DNA from: Megachile rotundata | Lineage: Eukaryota > Arthropoda > Insecta > Hymenoptera > Megachilidae | Length of the DNA stretch: 64,000 nucleotides | Direction: 5' to 3' | Assembly (NCBI RefSeq): GCF_050947335.1 | Contig: NW_027473495.1 | Coordinates: 209,174 to 273,173 of the forward strand | Shown: positions 40,901 to 54,472 of the stretch, one piece after another | Numbering within the stretch: position 1 is the first letter of the stretch | Layout of the letters: each line of letters starts with the position of its first letter | Made by a program: the position numbers and the translations under genes | The notes under the pieces: model-generated | The model's input: only the letters and a program-made list of their open reading frames with translations | Told to the model about the DNA's origin: nothing | The model's database searches: none

Positions 40901-43900
40901 GTGATTGTATGATTGTGATTGTATGATTGTGATTGTATGATTGTGATTGTATGATTGTGGTGTATGATTGTGATTGTATGATTGTAATTGTATGATTGTG
41001 ATTGTATGATTGTGATTGTATGATTGTGATTGTATGATTGCGATTGTATGATTGTGATAGTATGATTGTGATTGTATGATTGTGATAGTATGATTGTGAT
41101 AGTATGACTGTGATTGTATGACTGTGATAGAATGATTGTGATTGTATGATTGTGATTGTCTGATTGTGGTTGTATGATTGTGATTGTATGATTGCGATTG
41201 TATGATTGTGATTGTATGATTATGATTGTATTATTGTGATTGTATGATTATGATAGTATGGTTGTGATTGTATGATTGTGATGGTATGATTGTGATTGTA
41301 TGATTGCGATAGTATGATTGTGATTGTATGATTGTGATTGTATGATTGTGACTGTATGATTGTGATTGTATGATTGTGATTGCGTGATTGTGATTGTATG
41401 ATTGCGATTGTATGATTGCGATTGTATGATTGCGATTGTATGATTGTGATTGTATGATTGTGATAGTATGATTGTGATATTATGGCTGTGATTGTATGAC
41501 TGTGATTGTATGATTGTGACTGTATGATTGTGATTGTCTGATTGTGGTTGTATGATTGTGATTGTATGATGGTGATTGTATGATTGTCATTGTATGATTA
41601 TCATTGTATGATTGTGATTGCATGATTGCGATTGTATGATAGAGATTGCATGATTTTGTATGTTTGATTGTGATTGTATGATTGTGATAGTATGATTGTA
41701 ATTGTATGATTGTGATTGTATGATTGTGATTGTATGATTGTGATTGTATGATTGTGATAGTATGATTGTGATTGTATGATTGTGATTGTATGATTGTGAT
41801 TGTATGATTGTGATAGTATGATTGTGATTGTATGATTGTGATAGTATGATTGTGATAGTATGACTGTGATTGTATGACTGTGATTGTATGATTGTGATTG
41901 TATGATTGTGATTGTCTGATTGTGGTTGTATGATTGTGGTTGTATGATTGTGATTGTATGATGGTGATTGTATGATTGTGATTGTATGATTGTGATTGTA
42001 TGATTGTGATTGTATGATTTTGATTGTATGATTGTGATAGTATGATTGTAATTGTATGATTATGATTGTATGATTGTGATTGTATGATTGTGATGGTATG
42101 ATTGTGATTGTATGATTGCGATAATATGATTGTGATTGTATGATTGTGATTGTATGCTTGTGATTGTATGATTGCGATTGTATGATTGTGATTGTATGAT
42201 TATGATTGTGTTATTGTGATTGTATGATTATGATAGTATAGTTGTGATTGTATGATTGTGATGGTATGATTGTGATTGTATGATTGCGATAGTATGATTG
42301 TGATTGTATGATTGTGATTGTATGATTGTGACTGTATGATTGTGATTGTATGATTGTGATTGCGTGATTGTGATTGTATGATTGCGATTGTATGATTGCG
42401 ATTGTATGATTGCGATTGTATGATTGCGATTGTATGATTGTGATAGTATGATTGTGATAGTATGACTGTGATTGTATGACTGTGATTGTATGATTGTGAC
42501 TGTATGATTGTGATTGTCTGATTGTGGTTGTATGATTGTGATTGTATGATGGTGATTGTATGATTGTCATTGTATGATTATCATTGTATGATTGTGATTG
42601 CATGATTGCGATTGTATGATTGAGATTGCATGATTTTGTATGTATGATTGTGATTGTATGATTGTGATAGTATGATTGTGATTGTAAGATTGTGATTGCA
42701 TGATTGTCATTGTATGATTATGGTTGTATGATTGTGATTGCATGATTGTGATTGTATGATTGTGATTGTATGATTGTGATAGTATGATTGTGATTGTGTG
42801 ATTGTGATTGTATGACTGTGATTGTATGATTGTGATTGTATGATTGTAATTGTATGATTGCGATTGTATGATTGAGATTGTATGATTGTGATTGTATGAT
42901 TGTGATTGTATGATTGTGATAGTATGATTGTGATTGTGTGATTGTGATTGTATGACTGTGATTGTATGATTGTGATTGTATGATTGTGATTGTATGATTG
43001 TGATAGTATGATTGTGATTGTATGATTGTAATTGTATGACTGTGATTGTATGATTGTGATTGTGCGAATGTGATTGTACGATTGTGATTGTACGATTGTG
43101 ATTGTATGATTATGATTGTATGATTATGATTGTATGATTGTGATTGCATGATTGAGATTGTATGATTGTGATAGTATGATTGTGATTGTATGACTGTGAT
43201 TGTTTGACTGTGATTGTATGATTGTGATTGTATGATTGTCATTGTATGATTATGATTGTAGGATTGTGATTGTATGATTGTGATTGTATGATTGTGATTG
43301 TATGATTGTGATTGTATGACTGTGATTGTATGATTGTGATTGTGCGAATGTGATTGTACGATTGTGATTGTACGATTGTGATTGTATGATTATGATTGTA
43401 TGATTATGATTGTATGATTGTGATTGCATGATTGTGATTGTATGATTGTGATTGTATGATTGTGATTGTATGATTGTGATTGTATGACTGTGATTGTATG
43501 ATTATGATGGAATGATTGTGATTGTATGATTGTGATTCTATGATTGTGATTGTATGATTGTGACTGTATGATTGTGGTTGTATGATTGTGATTGTGTGAT
43601 TGCGATTGTATGATTGTGATGGTATGATAACGATTGTATGTGAGTGATTGTATGATTGCGATTGTATGATTGTGATTGTATGATTATGATTGTATGATTG
43701 TGATTGTATGATTGTGATTGTATGATTATGATTGTATGGTTGTGACTGTATGATTGTGATGGTATGATTGCGATTGTATGATTGCGATCGTATGATTGTG
43801 ATTGTATGATTATGATTGTATGATTGTGATTGTATGATTGCGATTGTATGATTGTGATTGTATGATTGTGATTGTATGATTGTGATTGTATGATTGTGAC

Positions 43901-44983
43901 TGTATGATTGTGGTTGTATGATTGTGATTGTGTGATTGCGATTGTATGATTGTGATAGTATGATTGTGATTGTATGATTGTGATTGTATGATTGTGATTG
44001 TATGATTATGATTGTATGGTTGTGACTGTATGATTGTGATGGTATGATTGCGATTGTATGATTGCGATCGTATGATTGTGATTGTATGATTATGATTGTA
44101 TGATTGTGATTGTATGATTGCGATTGTATGATTGTGATTGTATGATTGTGATTGTATGATTGTGATTGTATGATTGTGACTGTATGATTGTGGTTGTATG
44201 ATTGTGATTGTGTGATTGCGATTGTATGATTGTGATAGTATGATTGTGATTGTATGACTGTGATTGTATGATTGTGATTGTATGATTGTGATTGTATGAT
44301 TGTGATTGTATGATTGTATTTGGGAGATTGTATTTTGGAGATTGTAATTGTATGATTGCGATTGTATGATTGTGATTGTATGATTGTGATTGTATGATTG
44401 TGATTGTATGATTGTGATTGTATGATTGTGATTGTATGATTGTGATTGTATGATTGTGATTGTATGATTGTGATTGTATGATTGTAATTGTATGATTGTG
44501 ATTGTATGATTGTGATTGTATGACTGTGATTGTATGATTGTGATTGTGCGATTGTGATTGTACGATTGTGATTGTACGATTGTGATTTTACGATTGTGAT
44601 TGTATGATTATGATTGTATGATTGTGATAGTATGATTGTGATTGTAAGATTGTGATTGTATGACTGTGATTGTATGATTGTGATTGTATGATTGTGATTG
44701 TAAGATTAGGATTGTATGATTGTGATAGTATGATTGTGATTGTATGATTGTGATTGTATGATTGTGATTGTATTATTGTAATTGTAAGATTATGATTGTA
44801 TGATTGTGATTGTATGATTGTGATGGTATGATAGCGATTGTATGTGAGTGATTGTATGATTGCGATTGTATGATTGCGATTGTATGATTGTGATTGTATG
44901 ATTATGATTGTATGATTGTGATTGTATGATTGTGATTGTATGATTATGATTGTATGGTTGTGACTGTATGATTGTGATGGTAT
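37944..44983. repeat. 2.4-kb-period family, first region
   Basis: GATAACG markers at 37,944, 40,351 and 43,626, plus a GATAGCG form near 44.83 kb, outline units of about 2.4 kb. Within 38.5-39.2 and 40.9-41.7 kb the variant order is nearly the same. Between about 39.24 and 40.1 kb connector-type sequence (as at 30.9-31.5 kb) has been copied in. From 39.81 to 44.31 kb there is no TTTGGGA cassette. A 280-bp exact-length tandem duplication lies at 43,696-44,255. Confidence 0.75.
43696..44255. repeat. 280-bp (20-unit) tandem duplication
   Basis: Units 43,696-43,975 are repeated at 43,976-44,255. GCGATCG occurs in both halves, 280 bp apart, as does the GGTTGTGACTG unit at 43,738/44,018. Matching breaks on the left at GATTATG versus GATTGTG and on the right at GATTGTG versus GACTGTG. 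That gives clear monomer-aligned edges. Confidence 0.88.
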
Positions 44984-47200
44984 GATTGCGATAGTATGAT
45001 TGTGATTGTATTATTGTGATTGTATGATTGTGACTGTATGATTGTGATTGTATGATTGTGATTGCGTGATTGTGATTGTATGATTGCGATTGTATGATTG
45101 CGATTGTATGATTGCGATTGTATGATTGTGATTGTATGATTGTGATAGTATGATTGTGATAGTATGACTGTGATTGTATGACTGTGATTGTATGATTGTG
45201 ACTGTATGATTGTGATTGTCTGATTGTGGTTGTATGATTGTGATTGTATGATGGTGATTGCATGATTGCGATTGTATGATTGAGATTGCATGATTTTGTA
45301 TGTATGATTGCGATTGTATGATTGTGATAGTATGATTGTGATTGTAAGATTGTGATTGCATGATTGTCATTGTATGATTATGGTTGTATGATTGTGATTG
45401 CATGATTGTGATTGTATGATTGTGATTGCATGATTTTGAATGTATGATTGTGATTGTATGATTGTGATTGTATGTCTGCGATTGTATGATTGTGATTGTA
45501 TGATTGTGATTGTATGATTCTGATAGTATGATTGAGATTGTATGATTGTTATTGTATGATTGTGATTGTATGATTGTGATTGTATGATTGTATTTGGGAG
45601 ATTGTATTTGGGAGATTGTAATTGTATGATTGCGATTGTATGATTGAGATTGTATGATTGTGATTGTATGATTGTGATTGTATGATTGTGATTGTATGAT
45701 TGTCATTGTATGATTATGATTGTATGATTGTGATTGTATGATTGTGATTGTATGATTGTGATTGTATGACTGTGATTGTATGATTGTGATTGTGCGAATG
45801 TGATTGTACGATTGTGATTGTACGATTGTGATTGTATGATTATGATTGTATGATTATGATAGTATGGTTGTGATTGTATGGTTGTGATGGTATGATTGCG
45901 ATTGCATGATTGTGATTGTATGATTGTGATTGTATGATTGTGATTGTATGATTGTGACTGTATGATTGTGACTGTATGATTGTGATTGTGTGATTGCGAT
46001 TGTATGATTGCGATTGTATGACTGTGATTGTACGATTGTGATTGTATGATTGTGATTGTATGATTAGGATTGTATGATTGTGATAGTATGATTGTGATTG
46101 TATGACTGTGATTGTATGATTGTGATTGTATGATTGTGATTGTATGATTGTGATTGTATGATTGTGATTGTATGATTGTATTTGGGAGATTGTATTTTGG
46201 AGATTGTATTTTGGAGATTGTATTTTGGAGATTGTAATTGTATGATTGCGATTGTATGATTGTGATTGTATGATTGTGATTGTATGATTGTGATTGTATG
46301 ATTGTGATAATATGATTGTGAATGTATGATTGTGATTGTATGTCTGTGATTGTATGATTGTGATTGTATGATTGTGATTGTATGATTGTGATTGTATGAT
46401 TGTGATTGTATGATTGTGATTGTATGATTGTGATTGTATGATTGTGATTGTATGATTGTGGTGTATGATTGTGATTGTATGATTGTAATTGTATGATTAT
46501 GATTGTATGATTGTGATTGTATGATTGTGATTGTATGATTGCGATTGTATGATTGTGATACTATGATTGTGATTGTATGATTGTGATAGTATGATTGTGA
46601 TAGTATGACTGTGATTGTATGACTGTGATTGAATGATTGTGAGTGTATGATTGTGATTGTCTGATTGTGGTTGTATGATTGTGATTGTATGATTGTGATT
46701 GTATGATTATGACTGTATGATTATGATTGTATGATTGTGATTGCATGATTGTGATTGTATGATTGTGATAATATGATTGTGATTGTATGACTGTGATTGT
46801 ATGACTGTGATTGTATGATTGTGATTGTATGATTCTGATAGTATGATTGTGATTGTATGATTGTGATTGTATGATTGTGATTGTATGATTGTGATTGTAT
46901 GATTGTATTTGGGAGATTGTAATTGTATGATTGCGATTGTATGATTGAGAATGTATGATTGTGATTGTATGATTGTGATTGTATGATTGTGATTGTATGA
47001 TTGTGATAGTATGATTGTGATTGTAAGATTGTGATTGTATGATTGTGATTGTATGATTGTGATTGTATGATTGTGATTGTATGATTGTGATTGTATGATT
47101 GTGATTGTATGATTTTGATTGCATGATTGTGATAGTATGATTGTAATTGTATGATTATGATTGTATGATTGTGATTGTATGATTGTGATGGTATCATTGT
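44984..47200. repeat. Connector segment, copy 2
   Basis: This repeats 30.58-32.7 kb. Relative to the first copy it has lost 56 bp (4 units) near 45,258 and one cassette unit at 45.6 kb. It has also lost 42 bp (3 units) near 45.9-46.0 kb. The fourfold cassette at 46,174 and the 13-bp unit at 46,454 are retained. Confidence 0.82.
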
Positions 47201-50200
47201 GATTGTATGATTGCGATAGTATGATTGTGATTGTATGATTGTGATTGTATGATTGTGATTGTATGATTGCGATTGTATGATTGTGATTGTATGATTATGA
47301 TTGTATTATTGTGATTGTATGATTATGATAGTATGGTTGTGATTGTATGATTGTGATGGTATGATTGTGATTGTATGATTGCGATAGTATGATTGTGATT
47401 GTATGATAGTGATTGTATGATTGTGACTGTATGCTTGTGATTGTATGATTGTGATTGCGTGATTGTGATTGTATGATTGCGATTGTATGATTGCGATTGT
47501 ATGATTGCGATTGTATGATTGTGATTGTATGATTGTGATAGTATGATTGTGATATTATGACTGTGATTGTATGACTGTGATTGTATGATTGTGACTGTAT
47601 GATTGTGATTGTCTGATTGTGGTTGTATGATTGTGATTGTATGATGGTGATTGTATGATTGTCATTGTATGATTATCATTGTATGATTGTGATTGCATGA
47701 TTGCGATTGTATGATAGAGATTGCATGATTTTGTATGTATGATTGTGATTGTATGATTGTGATAGTATGATTGTGATTGTAAGATTGTGATTGCATGATT
47801 GTCATTGTATGATTATGGTTGTATGATTGTGATTGCATGATTGTGATTGTATGATTGTGATTGTATGATTGTGATTGTATGATTGTGATTGTATGATTGT
47901 GATAGTATGATTGTGATTGTGTGATTGTGATTGTGTGATTGTGATTGTATGACTGTGATTGTATGATTGTGATTGTATGATTGTGATTGTATGATTGTGA
48001 TAGTATGATTGTGATTGTATGATTGTGATTGTATGATTGTGATTGTATGATTGTGATTGTATGATTGTATTTGGGAGATTGTATTTGGGAGATTGTAATT
48101 GTATGATTGTGATTGTATGATTGTGATTGTATGATTGTGATTGTATGATTGTGATTGTATGATTGTGATAGTATGATTGTGATTGTGTGATTGTGATTGT
48201 ATGACTGTGATTGTATGATTGTGATTGTATGATTGTGATTGTATGATTGTGATAGTATGATTGTGATTGTATGATTGTGATTGTATGACTGTGATTGTAT
48301 GATTGTGATTGTGCGAATGTGATTGTACGATTGTGATTGTACGATTGTGATTGTATGATTATGATTGTATGATTATGATTGTATGATTGTGATTGCATGA
48401 TTGTGATTGTATGATTGTGATAGTATGATTGTGATTGTATGACTGTGATTGTATGACTGTGATTGTGCGAATGTGATTGTACGATTGTGATTGTACGATT
48501 GTGATTGTATGATTATGATTGTATGATTATGATTGTATGATTGTGATTGCATGATTGTGATTGTATGATTGTGATTGTATGATTGTGATGGTATCATTGT
48601 GATTGTATGATTGCAATAGTATGATTGTGATTGTATGATTGTGATTGTATGATTGTGATTGTATGATTGCGATTGTATGATTGTGATTGTATGATTATGA
48701 TTGTATTATTGTGATTGTATGATTATGATAGTATGGTTGTGATTGTATGATTGTGATGGTATGATTGTGATTGTATGATTGCGATAGTATGATTGTGATT
48801 GTATGATTGTGTTTGTATGATTGTGACTGTATGCTTGTGATTGTATGATTGTAATTGCGTGATTGTGATTGTATGATTGCGATTGTATGATTGTGATTGT
48901 ATGTTTATGATTGTATGATTGTGATTGTATGATTGTGATTGTATGATTAGGATTGTATGATTGTGGTAGTATGATTGTGATTGTATGAGTGTGATTGAAT
49001 GATTGTGATTGTATGATTGTGTTTGGGAGATTGTATTTTGGAGATTGTAATTGTATGATTGCGATTGTATGATTGTGATTGTACGATTGTGATTGTATGA
49101 TTGTGATTGTATGATTGTGATTGTATGATTGTGATTGTATGATTGTGATAGTATGATTGTGATAGTATGACTGTGATTGTATGATTGTGATTGTATGATT
49201 GTAATTGTATGATTGCGATTGTATGATTGAGATTGTATGATTGTGATTGTATGATTGTGATTGTATGATTGTGATAGTATGATTGTGATTGTGTGATTGT
49301 GATTGTATGACTGTGATTGTATGATTGTGATTGTGCGAATGTGATTGTACGATTGTGATTGTACGATTGTGATTGTATGATTATGATTGTATGATTATGA
49401 TTGTATGATTGTGATTGCATGATTGTGATTGTATGATTGTGATAGTATGATTGTGATTGTATGACTGCGATTGTATGACTGTGATTGTATGATTGTGATT
49501 GTATGATTGCGATAGTATGATTGTGATTGTATGATTATGATTGTATGATTGTGATTGTATGATTGTGATGGTATCATTGTGATTGTATGATTGCGATAGT
49601 ATGATTGTGATTGTATGATTGTGATTGTATGATTGTGATTGTATGATTGCGATTGTATGATTGTGATGGTATGATTATGATTGTATTATTGTGATTGTAT
49701 GATTATGATAGTATGGTTGTGATTGTATGATTGTGATGGTATGATTGTGATTGTATGATTGCGATTGTATGATTGTGATTGTATGATTGTGATTGTATGA
49801 TTGTGACTGTATGCTTGTGATTGTATGATTGTGATTGCGTGATTGTGATTGTATGATTGCGAATGTATGATTGCGATTGTATGATTGCGATTGTATGATT
49901 GTGATTGTATGATTGTGATAGTATGATTGTGATATTATGACTGTGATTGTATGACTGTGATTGTATGATTGTGACTGTATGATTGTGATTGTCTGATTGT
50001 GGTTGTATGATTGTGATTGTATGATGGTGATTGTATGATTGTCATTGTATGATTATCATTGTATGATTGTGATTGCATGATTGCGATTGTATGATAGAGA
50101 TTGCATGATTTTGTATGTATGATTGTGATTGTATGATTGTGATAGTATGATTGTGATTGTAAGATTGTGATTGCATGATTGTCATTGTATGATTATGGTT

Positions 50201-52051
50201 GTATGATTGTGATTGCATGATTGTGATTGTATGATTGTGATTGCATGATTTTGAATGTATGATTGTGATTGTATGATTGTGATTGTATGTCTGTGATTGT
50301 ATGATTGTGATTGTATGATTGTGATTGTATGATTGTGATTGTATGATTGTGATTGTATGATTCTGATAGTATGATTGAGATTGTATGATTGTGATTGTAT
50401 GATTGTGATTGTATGATTGTGATTGTATGATTGTATTTGGGAGATTGTATTTGGGAGATTGTAATTGTATGATTGTGATTGTATGATTGTGATTGTATGA
50501 TTGTGATTGTATGATTGTGATTGTATGATTGTGATTGTATGATTGTGATAGTATGATTGTGATTGTGTGATTGTGATTGTATGACTGTGATTGTATGATT
50601 GTGATTGTATGATTGTGATTGTATGATTGTGATAGTATGATTGTGATTGTATGATTGTGATTGTATGACTGTGATTGTATGATTGTGATTGTGCGAATGT
50701 GATTGTACGATTGTGATTGTACGATTGTGATTGTACGATTATGATTGTATGATTATGATTGTATGATTGTGATTGCATGATTGTGATTGTATGATTGTGA
50801 TAGTATGATTGTGATTGTATGACTGTGATTCTATGACTGTGATTGTATGATTGTGATTGTATGATTGTCATTGTATGATTATGATTGTATGATTGTGATT
50901 GTATGATTGTGATTGTATGATTGTGATTGTATGACTGTGATTGTATGATTGTGATTGTGCGAATGTGATTGTACGATTGTGATTGTACGATTGTGATTGT
51001 ATGATTATGATTGTATGATTATGATTGTATGATTGTGATTGCATGATTGTGATTGTATGATTGTGATTGTATGATTGTGATTGTATGATTGTGATTGTAT
51101 GACTGTGATTGTATGATTATGATGGAATGATTGTGATTGTATGATTGTGATTGTATGATTGTGATTGTATGATTGTGATTGTATGATTGTGATTGTATGA
51201 TTGTGATTGTATTATTGTAATTGTAAGATTATGATTGTATGATTGTGATTGTATGATTGTGGTGGTATGATAACGATTGTATGTGTGTGATTGTATGATT
51301 GCGATTGTATGATTGTGATTGTATGATTATGATTGTATGATTGTGATTGTATGATTGTGATTGTATGATTATGATTGTATGGTTGTGACTGTATGATTGT
51401 GATGGTATGATTGCGATTGTATGATTGCGATCGTATGATTGTGATTGTATGATTATGATTGTATGATTGTGATTGTATGATTGCGATTGTATGATTGTGA
51501 TTGTATGTTTATGATTGTATGATTGTGATTGTATGATTGTGATTGTATGATTAGGATTGTATGATTGTGGTAGTATGATTGTGATTGTATGAGTGTGATT
51601 GTATGATTGTGTTTGGGAGATTGTATTTTGGAGATTGTAATTGTATGATTGCGATTGTATGATTGTGATTGTATGATTGTGATTGTATGATTGTGATTGT
51701 ATGATTGCGATTGTATGATTGTGATTGTATGATTGTGATTGTATGATTGTAATTGTATGATTATGATTGTATGATTGTGATTGTATGATTGTGATTGTAT
51801 GGTTGTGATTGTATGATTGTGGTGTATGATTGTGATTGTACGATTGTAATTGTATGATTATGATTGTACGATTGTGATTGTATGATTATGATTGTATGAT
51901 TATGATTGTATGATTGTGATTGCATGATTGTGATTGTATGATTGTGATTGTATGATTGTGATTGTATGATTGTGATTGTATGACTGTGATTGTATGATTA
52001 TGATGGAATGATTGTGATTGTATGATTGTGATTGTATGATTGTGATTGTAT
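47201..52051. repeat. Block B, copy 3
   Basis: This copy matches 32.7-37.9 kb with an offset of 14,667 bp around 48.4-48.9 kb and 14,178 bp from 49.4 kb on. The drop of 489 bp equals 34 units of 14 bp plus one 13-bp unit. The missing 13-bp unit is the one at 34,838, so one deletion joined sequence near 49.08 kb. GATAACG at 51,269 and 52,122 again shows the 853-bp spacing. Confidence 0.85.
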
Positions 52052-54472
52052 GATTGTGATTATATTATTGTAATTGTAAGATTATGATTGTATGATTGTG
52101 ATTGTATGATTGTGATGGTATGATAACGATTGTATGTGAGTGATTGTATGATTGCGATTGTATGATTGTGATTGTATGATTATGATTGTATGATTGTGAT
52201 TGTATGATTGTGATTGTATGATTATGATTGTATGGTTGTGACCGTATGATTGTGATGGTATGATTGCGATTGTATGATTGCGATCGTATGATTGTGATTG
52301 TATGATTATGATTGTATGATTGTGATTGTATGATTGCGATTGTATGATTGTGATTGTATGATTGTGATTGTATGATTGTGATTGTATGATTGTGACTGTA
52401 TGATTGTGGTTGTATGATTGTGATTGTGTGATTGCGATTGTATGATTGTGATAGTATGATTGTGATTGTATGACTGTGATTGTATGATTGTGATTGTATG
52501 ATTGTGATAGTATGATTGTGATTGTATGATTGTGATAGTATGATTGTGATTGTAAGATTGTGATTGTATGACTGTGATTGTATGATTGTGATTGTATGAT
52601 TGTGATTCTATGATTAGGATTGTATGATTGTGATAGTATGATTGTGATTGTATGATTGTGATTGTATGATTGTGATTGTATGATTGTGATTGTATGATTG
52701 TGATTGTATGATTGTGGTGTATGATTGTGATTGTATGATTGTAATTGTATGATTGTGATTGTATGATTGTGATTGTATGATTGTGATTGTATGATTGCGA
52801 TTGTATGATTGTGATAGTATGATTGTGATTGTATGATTGTGATAGTATGATTGTGATAGTATGACTGTGATTGTATGACGGTGATTGAATGATTGTGATT
52901 GTATGATTGTGATTGTCTGATTGTGGTTGTATGATTGTGATTGTATGATTGCGATTGTATGATTGTGATTGTATGATTATGATTGTATTATTGTGATTGT
53001 ATGATTATGATAGTATGGTTGTGATTGTATGATTGTGATGGTATGATTGTGATTGTATGATTGCGATAGTATGATTGTGATTGTATGATTGTGATTGTAT
53101 GATTGTGACTGTATGATTGTGATTGTATGATTGTGATTGCGTGATTGTGATGGTATGATTGCGATTGTATGATTGCGATTGTATGATTGCGATTGTATGA
53201 TTGTGATTGTATGATTGTGATAGTATGATTGTGATATTATGGCTGTGATTGTATGACTGTGATTGTATGATTGTGACTGTATGATTGTGATTGTCTGATT
53301 GTGGTTGTATGATTGTGATTGTATGATGGTGATTGTATGATTGTCATTGTATGATTATCATTGTATGATTGTGATTGCATGATTGCGATTGTATGATAGA
53401 GATTGCATGATTTTGTATGTTTGATTGTGATTGTATGATTGTGATAGTATGATTGTAATTGTATGATTGTGATTGTATGATTGTGATTGTATGATTGTGA
53501 TTGTATGATTGTGATAGTATGATTGTGATTGTATGATTGTGATTGTATGATTGTGATTGTATGATTGTGATAGTATGATTGTGATTGTATGATTGTGATA
53601 GTATGATTGTGATAGTATGACTGTGATTGTATGACTGTGATTGTATGATTGTGATTGTATGATTGTGATTGTCTGATTGTGGTTGTATGATTGTGGTTGT
53701 ATGATTGTGATTGTATGATGGTGATTGTATGATTGTGATTGTATGATTGTGATTGTATGATTGTGATTGTATGATTTTGATTGTATGATTGTGATAGTAT
53801 GATTGTAATTGTATGATTATGATTGTATGATTGTGATTGTATGATTGTGATGGTATGATTGTGATTGTATGATTGCGATAATATGATTGTGATTGTATGA
53901 TTGTGATTGTATGATTGTGATTGTATGATTGCGATTGTATAATTGTGATTGTATGATTATGATTGTGTTATTGTGATTGTATGATTATGATAGTATAGTT
54001 GTGATTGTATGATTGTGATGGTATGATTGTGATTGTATGATTGCGATAGTATGATTGTGATTGTATGATTGTGATTGTATGATTGTGACTGTATGATTGT
54101 GATTGTATGATTGTGATTGCGTGATTGTGATTGTATGATTGCGATTGTATGATTGCGATTGTATGATTGCGATTGTATGATTGTGATAGTATGATTGTGA
54201 TAGTATGACTGTGATTGTATGACTGTGATTGTATGATTGTGACTGTATGATTGTGATTGTCTGATTGTGGTTGTATGATTGTGATTGTATGATGGTGATT
54301 GTATGATTGTCATTGTATGATTATCATTGTATGATTGTGATTGCATGATTGCGATTGTATGATTGAGATTGCATGATTTTGTATGTATGATTGTGATTGT
54401 ATGATTGTGATAGTATGATTGTGATTGTAAGATTGTGATTGCATGATTGTCATTGTATGATTATGGTTGTAT
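52052..54472. repeat. 2,421-bp HOR, founder copy
   Basis: The unit starts with GATTGTGATTATAT and runs to the base before the same variant at 54,473. The length equals 173 units minus one (13-bp unit at 52,710). It carries private variants not seen in its 37.9-40.4 kb relative: GACCGTATG near 52.24 kb, a GATTCTATG junction before GATTAGG near 52.61 kb, and GACGGTG near 52.88 kb. Confidence 0.88.
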
